A stretch of 64,000 nt of DNA from Hymenopus coronatus (lineage: Eukaryota > Arthropoda > Insecta > Mantodea > Hymenopodidae): NCBI GenBank assembly GCA_030762935.1, contig CM060900.1:394247632-394311631 (forward strand), in the 5' to 3' direction. Below the pieces are notes generated by a model. It was not told where the DNA came from and did no database searches. It saw only the letters and a program-made list of their open reading frames with translations. The translations under genes and the position numbers were made by a program. Shown here in pieces: positions 55,034-64,000 of this stretch (the first letter of the stretch is position 1; each line of letters starts with the position of its first letter).

Positions 55034-55737
55034 TCTCACACACAATCTCTTACACATTCACAAGCAAAAGAAAAGGAACAACTAAACCACATCACTACTT
55101 ACTAAAAGCCTATATGTGCATTTATTTTAGGAACAGTCATGGTAAATGTTGCAAGTTCTTCATTAAGTCATAGTCCTGTAAACATTGGCTTGGTTCTGTG
55201 AATTAGATGAAAAGAGTATAAACCTTTAATTTCAGCATAGATTTGCATCTTTTAAAATTTCACTGTCATTCTTGCATTTGTATTTAAATGTAACATTATA
55301 CCACATAAAATATCCAATGCAAAATGGCCAATTTATTCTGAATAGGCTAAGTGTTTGATACACTACAATTACCCATTCATACCTCTGTGCAAAAGGTCCC
55401 CAGCCTACATGCAAGCACTGTTATATCACTAACACTGCAAATATATAGTAACAAAGTGCATTTCCAATGATTTTCAATGGGTTTGGTGTCACGTTCTTGC
55501 TATCTCGATGGCCTTGGCTGTTCTAGCAGGGTATCATGATATAGTAAATTTTGTAAAAGAAAAAAAAAAAGATTTATTTGTATCTGATCAAATTTGTAAA
55601 CCACTTTAAAAATTGGAATTCTTAAACATGATCACAGTAGCAACATGAATTAATGTTAAGGCATAGGCAGACCTGGTGCAGGGTTAAGGAAAGCTTGTAA
55701 CCCTCCTATTCTGAGCTGGAGGCTATTGCCAGCTGAC

Positions 55738-55808
55738 ATTTCATATCATCATCATCATCATTGTCGTTGTCGTCATTGTCATCATGACCACCACCAGTGT
55801 TGCTGTTG

Positions 55809-55888
<80 letters not shown>

Positions 55889-55955
55889 CTTGTTATTGTT
55901 ATTATTATAATAATAATTGTTGTTATTATTATTATTATTACTACTACTACAAAAT
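55738..55955. repeat. ATC/(ATT)n microsatellite
   Basis: CATCATC-type units, then about 27 ATT units, then interrupted ATT/GTT units. Open frames of Ile or Tyr runs here are artefacts. Confidence 0.95.
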
Positions 55956-56175
55956 TGTCTACAATTATGGTTGTATTTTTCTCCTTGTTAAGTTCCTCCA
56001 AGAAAACACTGACGAGATATTAGTTGCACAGTTATTTTCTTTAATAATTGTAAACCCTGATATATGCAAGGAATTATTTGCTATTATGGAGAAACTCTAA
56101 TTTGTAAATAATTTTTTTCTTGTCAAACAAGGGCCTATGGGGGGAGATAGGTGATACATGAGTTCAATTTTGGCC

Positions 56176-57985
56176 AAATAGATTAACATATAGACTGCTA
56201 AATAAGTAAGAGATTAAATAAATTTAAAATAATCATAAATAAATAAGCTAACACTTGGTTTAAACAGAATCGCAACAGTTTTACAAAAATGACGTATTTT
56301 ACTTTGTCTAGTATGTGCAAGAATTATGAACTCATGAAAATATATATCTTTCGTTTTAAAGTTCCTCAAATAGTCATGAGTCATAGCTAAGCTATTTGTT
56401 TTTTCCTGTGACCTGGGAATGAAGACTTGGTCAGATTTTGATTTTATGGACTCACTTCTTCATGTTTTTGGGCCTGAAGGGGGCTATGAAAATTGAGCAG
56501 AAATTATAATTTAGGTTTTTCAACAGAATATTTAGTTTGATTCCCTGAGTGTCTTTTGTTTATTGAAGGGGAGGCAGCTATCTATATTGATTCAATATCA
56601 CAGAGTAGACAGACTTTTAGCAAATTTGAAACTTTCCAGATATTTCTCACATTTTTAAAAAAATGTATTTAAAAGTGATTTTTAATCTATGCTGCTCATT
56701 GTTTTATTAGTTTCCAAAATATGTATTTTAAGTCCAATATTTGCTATTTTATGAACAATACATAAGTAGAATTTCAGCTTAGTTAATATGAGTAATTTTA
56801 CTTTTATTTAGTGAGCTATAATTTATAATTTGGACACTTATCAGCATTTAAAATGTTCCTTGCAATTCAAATTTTAAATTACTATGGTGTAACTTCTGAA
56901 ACGTTTTGTACAAATATGCTAACTTATACTTGCAATGTAATTCTTAGTGTGAAGCAAATGTATGATGCCAGCAGTTGAATCAGGTTTGGTAGGTACATTC
57001 CTGCTGAACAAGTAAAATTCACAACTGAACCATTTCTTATGAGACATAATTAATTTTATTGCTGTACTTCTCAGCGATCTTATTATCGAGGTCCATAGGG
57101 ACCATAAATATAAAATTATGTTTAAAAATAATACAAAATATATCATAGATATTATTTGTTGTATAATAGCTCAGGTAGGTATTTAAAAAGAAGTCTAGGA
57201 CCACTATAAAATGCAATTATGCACCGAAACTTGTGATAACACTTCTTTATATGGACATAAGATGTGGTGAAAATATATAAAAATTGCAGAAGTAATTTTG
57301 AGTTTTGGAAAATTCAGTTTCAGATTATGAAAATTTCCTCATGTCTGCAAACTAAAATCAGAGACATACATTGACTAAACATAAGGCAGATGCATATACT
57401 CCATGTAGCAGTTACTGGGAGTACAGGGACATGGAGTAGCCTGCTGTGTGCTCTGGGAGGCGGATGCTAAACTGGGATGCTGGGCTACAGTTCTTTTTCA
57501 TAGGGATACCTGCCATTATAATTGAAATGGACCAGCTCGAAATACACAGATACAGGCAAGCTAAGCAGAATCTGAAGTAGGTGAGTTTTATATGAGGTCA
57601 GCCCCAGCAAAATCAGCAAAGGTGCCTATGTTTTTTATGAGGTCTGTGATAGCTAATGCGGCACACTGCTTATAACTGAATCAAGGCATTCATCATCATG
57701 ATGAGAGGAGAGATGCATGCTCCCAAATGTTTATGGCTGTACATCACCTAACCTGGCTTGAAGCCCAATAACACCTAGAGTATATTTGTTGCTAGGAAAG
57801 CTTCAACTCTTATTCCATTCAAGGAAGCTCTGGAGAAATTTCATGGCTGCGCTAAGGATCAATAGTAAAATGAGACTGTAAGAACTGCATTAAAGAAGAT
57901 CAAACATCTCAAATGTAACATGGACATGAAAATTATTTTGTAGAGTAATATCTTAATTACTTCCCTCCGAAGTTAGGAGTAGCTA
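56176..57985. other. unrecognised DNA between the duplicate copies
   Basis: AT-rich; 57380-57860 is more GC-rich and reads like an old repeat (CATGTAGCAGTTACTGGGAG to CAAGGAAGCTCTGGAGAAAT), but no second copy or domain is seen. Confidence 0.35.
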
Positions 57986-58263
57986 GTAAAGGGTAATGTG
58001 AAAACTTTAATCCGGATCTGAAAGTAGAATCTTGGTATTACAGAGAATATTGGTATTAGGATGTAAATATAGTGGCTTATTATTGCTAGTAAATAACATG
58101 ATATGACAATACCAGTGAGGAATTCAGGACTTCAAAGTCACAAAAGTTGTACAGGAAAATGAAAGGGCCATCAATGAGATCAGAATGTCCATTTCCAAGG
58201 ATATTATTTGAGTAAACTTTTAACGGTAGTACCTCTTAGTTTGTAATGATGTTTTGTTTGGTG

Positions 58264-58269
<6 letters not shown>

Positions 58270-58355
<86 letters not shown>

Positions 58356-58390
58356 CGCTCTCTCTCTCTCTCTCTCCTTCTCTCTCTCTT
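58270..58390. repeat. (CT)n microsatellite
   Basis: About 60 CT units with one GTATTTCG interruption near 58349. Confidence 0.95.
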
Positions 58391-59463
58391 CCTTACACAA
58401 AAGCATAGATTAAAGCAGCAACCAAACCACATCACTGCAAGCTAAAAGCCTATATATGAATTTATTTTATTAATAGAAATGGTAAATATAGCAAACATAT
58501 TATTTGATTATAATCCTGTAAACTTTGGCTTGCATCTGTCAATTAAATGAAAAAACTATAAACCTTTATGGTCAGGAGAGACCTACACTTTTTAAAAGTT
58601 TCACAGCCCCTATTCTATTTGCATTTTTGTAATGTAGCATTGTTATGTAACAGTTTTTTCTGCAAATGTTTATTTTGTCATTAAAATGAGGTGGGTAGGG
58701 AAAGATGATTTAGTCTTATGATGAAGATGTTGATGATAATAATGATTTAGTGTTTATTTTAATATGCACCAATAAATAATAGATCATAAAAAAGTCATTA
58801 GACAGTAACACACAATACCATTAGACATAATACAGTGATTAAGCGTATCCCTTTATGATGAAACATAACAGATAAAGTAATGCTTATAATGCAACCACTA
58901 CATTGTAAACTATGTATTTTCTGGGTGTATTTTCCTTTAGAGAGGGAAGATACCTAGAGTATTTCTCAACATAATTTCATACATTATGCCATTTTTAAAT
59001 ATACCACTGCCACTAAAGCATCCACTTAATCTTATATTACCATTTAAACTGCTTGTATTGTGCTCAACTAGTTTGGATATCAATATACTAAACCATTCTT
59101 AGTAACTGAAGCAGTTTGAGCCTATGCTTCTTGGTGATTCAATATGTTTGCCATCAACAGCTCCTAGGCATTTGTGGAAATTTCAAATTTCTTCATATTC
59201 TTTATATAATTCTTTCCTTTCAATTGTGGTTGGTGCAAACTGAGAAAATAAATGCCTTAACGTTAACAATAATCATCATGAAAGGCAAATCGTACCAATT
59301 TACACAATGTCACTGCCCAAATTAAGGTTAAAGAATTTTAAATGCAAATATCTTATTGTTTCAGCACCAATATGTAGCATTCAAGAGAAGCACACAGTTT
59401 AAATTGCTTCTCAAGCTAATTTATACATCTTTTTGTGAGTGTATGCTTGTATACATGTGCATA

Positions 59464-59466
<3 letters not shown>

Positions 59467-59518
<52 letters not shown>
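59467..59518. repeat. (GT)n microsatellite
   Basis: About 26 GT units, followed by a GAGAGAGACAGAG tract. Confidence 0.95.
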
Positions 59519-59519
<1 letters not shown>

Positions 59520-60850
59520 CGTCTTAGAGAGAGACAGAGAAAGAGGTAGGGAGGTTGAAAGAGTTGAATGGGTAATGAAACCTTGTCCTCTTGTAAGGGA
59601 TTAGCTTAGGAGAATGTTTTGGTTTAATAGGAGTTAGGTTAGGTAAAAGGGGTGCTAGGGGGGCTTCATAATTATTACACAGCATCTGTAGAGCTCCCTC
59701 GCTCATGCACATATTGAAACTGTTCTACCTACTGAAATACATAATGAAAACTGAACACCATTGGTAACAATCTTCAATGAATTAGAGCAATTTTGATCTT
59801 CAACAGCTATCACCCAGAAACCCTTTTGTGCAGATATTTTTCAGCCATATAGTAAGATAAAATATTAAATATGTAATACTGGCATGGATACCATCTCATG
59901 CAGACATATTCAGAAATGAGGTTGTAGATGTGGCAACTAAAGAGACAAATTGCAATTTTTCAAACATGATCAGTCTAAAACTTTGGCATAATAACTTCCA
60001 AAGTTTCTGAAGTATGAAATATGTAAACAGTGCAGGTTCTACAGCAATTTCAGATCCAGTAGCCAACTAAACACAATAGATTTTAGCAATAGTTTCTGTT
60101 GCTAGGTTAAAGATCAAATGAAACATGAGTAGATTCTTCTCAGTAGGTTAAGAATTGGATATACTGCATTACTCATTCATACATCCTTGCAAAAGTTTTC
60201 CAGCCTACATGTAAACACTGTCCTACCACTCTAACAATGCAAATATACAGTAACAAAGTGCCCTTCCTATGATTTTCAATGGTTTCAGAGTCATGTCTTG
60301 TTATCTCAATGACCTTGAATATTCTAGCAGAGTGCCATAATATAGTAAATTTTGTAAAAGAAGTAAAATGTTATATTTGTATATAATCATATTTGTAAAC
60401 CACTTCAAATATTGGAATTCTTAAATCCTATTGTAGTCGCAACATGACTTAATGTTAAAGCATAGACATACCTTGTAAGGGGTAAAGGAGAACTCATAGC
60501 CCCACAATTCTGAGCCAGAGGCTATTGCCACCTGTAATTTGATATTACTATTTTGTATTTATATTCTGAATTGAATGCCTTTACCAAAAGTGCGTGCTAA
60601 GACTAAATTGACTACAATTATATTTATGTTCTTTCTCCAATTATGTGTGCCTCCAAGAAAACCTTGAAGAGACAAAAGTTGCACATTTATGTAAGTTATT
60701 TTCTTAATAATGTTTAAACCGTGATATATGCAAGGATTTATGTTACTGGTGAGTCACTCTAATTAGTAAATAATTGTTTTCCAGTTAAACTACAGCCTAT
60801 GGGGGAGAAAGTTGATACATGGGTGATACATGTAAAAGTTGATACATTGG

Positions 60851-61455
60851 TCCTATTTTGCATCTACATTTTGCTCAATCTGTTACATGTATGTGACAGT
60901 GGTCTCCTTTGAATTAAAACTTTGTATTTGTTGCTTTTTCATTTTCATCATTATGGACCTGTATTTTCTTTCCTTTTTTTCTCTATTTAATTAAACTCTG
61001 CTATTATAAATTTATCAGTAGTAAAATTCAAGTGTAAAGTAGGAAGATACATTTTCCTCACACCTGGGTGTTGAAAAAATTTTATATTTTTTTTTATTAG
61101 GTATGGAAAAACTAATTCTTTAACTTTTTACAATTTTGGTTTTGCAGTTTTGTCAACACTGGTTAGCATCAATAAGCATTCAAAGAACCCAAATTTAACA
61201 AAACGTCCCAACAAAATATTAATTACAATTTAGGTGCACACACGAAAAGTCTTAGAATGCCATGTTTATGAAAAATGAAATTTACTTATTTGTCAGAGCT
61301 ACTATCAAAATTTTGAGACTTCATTGGCATTTAGTTTGTTCAATTTGTTGTAATATTTCCTTAATTATCATCATATAAGGATTTACATTTGCCCAGAAAT
61401 ACATTTGACTAAAAACAATTTCCGGGCAGAGATGTTTTAAAATTTTAAATCATAA
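60851..61455. other. no feature recognised
   Basis: AT-rich sequence without coding or repeat signal. Confidence 0.4.
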
Positions 61456-61458
61456 AGA

Positions 61459-61727
61459 ACGGCGCCGTGGCTGAGTGGTTAGACCGCGCACCTTCCACCT
61501 AGGGGCCCGGGTTCGATCCCAAGCGCCCTTATGTGGGATCTGCGGTGGACGTAGCGGAGTTTGGGTGGGTTTTCTCCGGGTCTTCTAGTTTCCCCCGCCC
61601 TTTATCCTACCAATTGCTCTTCATTTGGCTCCCTGACAGGCTTCCGACTGCTAGGCATTCGCTTGTAAGTGGAGGCAAGCCAATTACGGAGAAAAAACGA
61701 AAAAAAAAAAAAAAAAACTACAGCCTA
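61459..61727 (+). mobile_element. SINE with family A head and a different tail
   Basis: Head GGCGCCGTGGCTGAGTGGTT with box A, box B GGGTTCGATCCCAAGCG, and the shared body GTGGGTTTTCTCCGGGTCTT. After TTTCCCCCGCC the sequence departs from family A: CAATTGCTCTTCATTTGGCT, GACAGGCTTCCGACTGCTAG, TAAGTGGAGGCAAGCC, then poly-A (about 18). So it shares head and core but has its own 3' end, a separate SINE subfamily probably mobilised by a different LINE. Confidence 0.85.
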
Positions 61728-61783
61728 ATCAATGTGAAAAAGGGCTTCGAAGTGCATTTGGCGAGAATGTTCAAACAACAAAA

Positions 61784-62023
61784 ATGTATAATGTGTACAG
61801 CAAAACTCAAAAAGATATCCATTTTCTTTTAATGATGAATTTCATGAAGGACGTCGAAGAACTAAGCCACGGTAGTAGTTATGATACGACAGATCTGGAC
61901 AAGGGGCTAATGCGTATACATGTGGAAGGTAGGGAATTCAAGGAGGGGCGAGATACTAGCGAGAGAGCAGGACTAAGGCTAATGCGTATACATGAGGAAG
62001 ATAGGGAATTCATGGAGGAGTGA
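61784..62023 (+). other. open frame with an internal duplication
   Basis: 79 codons, ending TGA at 62021-62023. Two ~48-bp direct repeats (from GGCTAATGCGTATACATG, at about 61905 and 61978) encode LMRIHVEGREFKEG and LMRIHEEDREFMEE. The frame stops directly before the hAT terminus. It is unrecognised and could be chance. Confidence 0.2.
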
Positions 62024-62230
62024 GACCCTAGGGCAGTGTTTCCCAACCTTTTGAAGTTCACGGCACCCTTGGGAATAACATTAAACACCAGGGGCACCCT
62101 TCCTTGAATTAAAAGAAAATTAAGCTTAATATGTTAATATATTGAAATATTATATAATAATAACGTACACAATAACATAATACAGTAAACTTTACTACAA
62201 TCACTGAGTAAAAATACATCAATAAATTTT

Positions 62231-64000
62231 GTATTAATGTGAAACTTGTGATTGATGCTTAGAGCACAGATATGTGATGTCGGGTCTTACAGTTGACAGT
62301 GAAACACGCAAATCATCCTCAAGGTTATTCAGTCTATTTCTTGCTTTGCATTTTATTGTCACCATAGCAGAGAAGGCTTGCTCGCATAGATAGGATGTTG
62401 AAAAGGGCAAAAGTGCGTTAATTGCTTTCTTCATTAGGTTAGGGTACTCCTCTCTCCGTTGAAGCCAAAAACTAGCCACCGACGCCTCACTCTTGGTGAA
62501 CTTACCTTTGAGTGTGGAATCAGCGCAAAGATCAATAAATTCATCTCGTTCGCAAGCAGTGCAATCTATTTCCTCTGCACTATCTACGAAATCAAATGGT
62601 GAGACAACCCAGTCGAGATTCGTAGTGGAAATAGTTGGAAAGTACGCATCTATTGCATCTTGCAATCTTTCACAAATGCAGTCTTTTCAGTTTACCCAGA
62701 TCTTTATCTCCTGCCAGATTAAGAAGAGATGGAAAGTTCGACAAATCTCCTTTTTGAACTGCAGACTTCCAAGAACTAGGTTTTCTTTTGAAACCTTTCA
62801 TTTTATTGGTTGAGGACATTATTGTTTCATGTTGACCCTGCATCGAAACATTCAGTTCATTCAGCTTATGAAAAAAATCTGCCAGATACGACAGTTCAAA
62901 ACACCAAGAATCACTTAGTAAGAGCTCATGAAATGTGTCTTGATTTTCATTCTTAAAAAAGTTTTTAGCTGTTCTTTAAGTTCGAGAAATCGGTTCAATA
63001 CACGACCCCGCGACAACCACCTTACTTCTGTGTGAAGTAACAAAGAGGTATGAGCTGCATCCGTTTCGCGACATAACTGTTCAAAAATTCTGCACTTTAA
63101 AGGTCGAGACTTCATATAGTTCACCATTTTCACAACTTGGTTAAACACTTCAGCAAAATCTTCATTACACGCTTTCACGACTAATGTCTCTCTATGTAGA
63201 AAACAGTGAGTTATAATAATGGATGGATTTTCATTGAGAGCTCTGGCAGTAAAACCTTTAATTTTCCCAGATATAGATGGTGCACCATCTGTACATATAC
63301 AACAGTCTTTCCATGAAAGGCCGCGCCGTGGCCGAGTGGTTAGACCACTAGCCTCTCACCTAGACGGCCGGGGTTCGATCCCAAGCGACCGCATGTGAGA
63401 TTTGTGGTGGACAAAGCGGCGCTGGGGCGGGTTTTCTCCGGGTACTCCGGTTTCCCCCGCCATCGCATTCCACCGGTGCTCCATCATCATTCATGTATCA
63501 TCAGTGTCACCGCCTGCGATGCCATTAGTAGTTAAAGCGGGCGTTAAACACTACCAAAAAAAAAAAAAAATTTCCATGAAAGATCATGGTCATTGAGATA
63601 GGAATTAATAGAAACGAAAATATCATAGCCTGTGGTTGTAGTCTCCAGCGGTCTACAGAACAGAAACTGTTCACTAATATCTTTTTCATCAATATATCTG
63701 ATAAAACCAAGGAGTTGCGGTTTGTCACCAATATCGAGACTCTCATCTACTTGCAAAGCAAATGTTCTATAAGTTTTTATTTTCTCCGTGACTTGTTCGT
63801 TGATATTGCATGACATTTCAGATATCCTGCGGCTGAGTGTGTTGTTGGACAGAGGAACTTTCGAAATTTGATTAGCTGCTCCTTCGCCAAGTATTGTTGA
63901 AACTATAACTTGACATGCAGGGCCAATGATTTCCTCTCCAAGAGTATGAGGTTTCTTTTTTTTTAGCTATCAGCTCTGCTACTTTAAATGAGGCTTCAAG
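62231..64000 (-). pseudogene. hAT transposase (ZBED5/SCAND3/FAM200-like), broken
   Basis: The order from the window edge is: FKVAELIA and PLSNNTLSRRISEMS (about 63860), FALQVDESLDIGDKPQLLGF (about 63770, a catalytic-region motif), then after the SINE CICTDGAPSISGKIKGF (about 63290, second catalytic Asp), THCFLHRETLVVK, EVRWLSRGRVLNRFLELKEQ (about 63030), FHKLNELNVSMQG (about 62860), and the C-terminal dimerisation block KKAINALLPFSTSYLCEQAF (about 62400). It ends in the PDITYLCSKHQSQVSH tail at 62234. Known proteins of this group run about 600 residues; all but the N-terminus (BED finger) appears here. Breaks: a nine-base T/A run at 63956-63964, a shift near 62956, another near 62670, and the SINE. 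Confidence 0.88.
63320..63570 (+). mobile_element. SINE family A, full-length youngest copy, with target duplication
   Basis: The best copy in the window: tRNA-like head with box A TGGCCGAGTGGTTAGA and box B GGTTCGATCCC, body GGGTTTTCTCCGGGTACTCC, the CATTCCACCGGTGCTCCATC block, tail CACCGCCTGCGATGCCATTA, GCGGGCGTTAAACACTACC and poly-A (15). The flanking 12-bp direct repeat TTTCCATGAAAG (63308-63319 and 63571-63582) shows LINE-style target-primed integration. It interrupts the hAT transposase gene, so it inserted after the hAT did. Confidence 0.95.

Larger units (their letters stand above)
54700..56175 (+). repeat. local duplication, copy A
   Basis: Homologous by eye, in the same orientation, to 57990-58640 plus 60130-60850. 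Shared landmarks in order: GTACAGGAAAATGAA, GAGTAAACTTTT, a (CT)n tract, AATATA.AGTAACAAAGTGC, ATAGTAAATTTTGTAAAAGA, TTGTAAACCACTT, GAGGCTATTGCCA, CCTCCAAGAAAAC and GATATATGCAAGGA. Copy A contains a long (ATT)n not expanded in copy B. Confidence 0.8.
57990..60850 (+). repeat. local duplication, copy B, split by extra sequence
   Basis: The blocks 57990-58640 and 60130-60850 match copy A in order; about 1.45 kb between them (58660-60120) has no counterpart there. Either copy B gained an insertion or copy A lost this part. The extra part includes a (GT)n at 59467-59518 and no recognised gene. Confidence 0.75.
62034..64000 (-). mobile_element. hAT transposon, Buster/ZBED5-like; 5' end outside window
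   Basis: The terminus CAGTGTTTCCCAACCTTTTG at 62034 is a typical hAT end, and the preceding 8 bp CCCTAGGG (62026-62033) fit the nnnTAnnn target duplication of Buster-type hATs; the second copy lies outside the window. The transposase gene occupies about 62231-64000 on the minus strand. A SINE is inserted at 63320-63570. Confidence 0.85.

Noticed and set aside
55726..56100. 124-codon frame ending in NPDICKELFAIMEKL
   Set aside because: Most of it translates an ATT repeat, and the non-repeat end is broken in the duplicate copy at about 60650-60770.
58220..58445. Ser/Leu and Arg/Glu repeat frames
   Set aside because: Translation of a CT dinucleotide run.
61459..61532. Functional nuclear tRNA gene
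   Set aside because: Box A and box B are good, but the anticodon and acceptor stems do not close and a SINE body with poly-A follows.

Overview
This is an AT-rich stretch of animal nuclear DNA dominated by mobile elements, fossil copies of them, and simple repeats. No complete cellular gene is visible. The best clue to the host is a 3.3-kb nuclear copy of mitochondrial DNA at about 16.9-20.25 kb. Its order and strands (12S tail?-trnV-rrnL-trnL1-nad1, then trnS2 and cob on the opposite strand, then nad5) are those of the ancestral arthropod mitochondrial genome. I infer an arthropod; which lineage I cannot say.

Layout. 0-0.8 kb: the 3' end of a pogo/Tigger-type transposase with a C-terminal PHD finger. 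1.3-7.5 kb: the most unusual region. Two copies of an unrecognised two-ORF element (a Ser/Pro-rich ORF1 and a Cys/His-rich ORF2) face outwards in an inverted repeat. Each is preceded by a conserved leader of about 175 bp and an array of ~35-bp tandem repeats. Extra leader copies lie nearby, one with a third, diverged ORF1 start. Between the arms sit ~0.5-kb tandem repeats carrying a tRNA-like T-arm. 7.6-9.2 kb: foldback MITEs. 9.7-16.8 kb: tRNA-derived SINEs, a 2.2-kb minisatellite of ~60-bp units, and an RNase H remnant.

16.9-29.5 kb: the mitochondrial insert, then SINEs, a LINE tail, and a decayed MULE-like transposase at 23.1-24.4 kb. 29.5-33.1 kb: a GC-rich Jockey-type LINE with 5' UTR, ORF1 and ORF2 endonuclease, cut off before its reverse transcriptase. 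33-46 kb: mostly unrecognised AT-rich DNA with SINEs, a decayed DUF4817/mariner-superfamily transposase and a decayed LINE reverse transcriptase. 46-54.7 kb: a mariner remnant, a near-perfect 107-bp-arm palindrome, a Penelope-like GIY-YIG fragment, and the one convincing candidate cellular exon (a short coiled-coil terminal exon at 50.42 kb with polyA signal). 54.7-60.9 kb: an old local direct duplication. 61.4-64 kb: a SINE with a variant tail, and a Buster/ZBED5-like hAT element whose transposase is broken by frameshifts and by a SINE flanked by a 12-bp target duplication.

Most coding calls rest on protein motifs read by eye across frameshifts, with no database search; boundaries of decayed elements are approximate.
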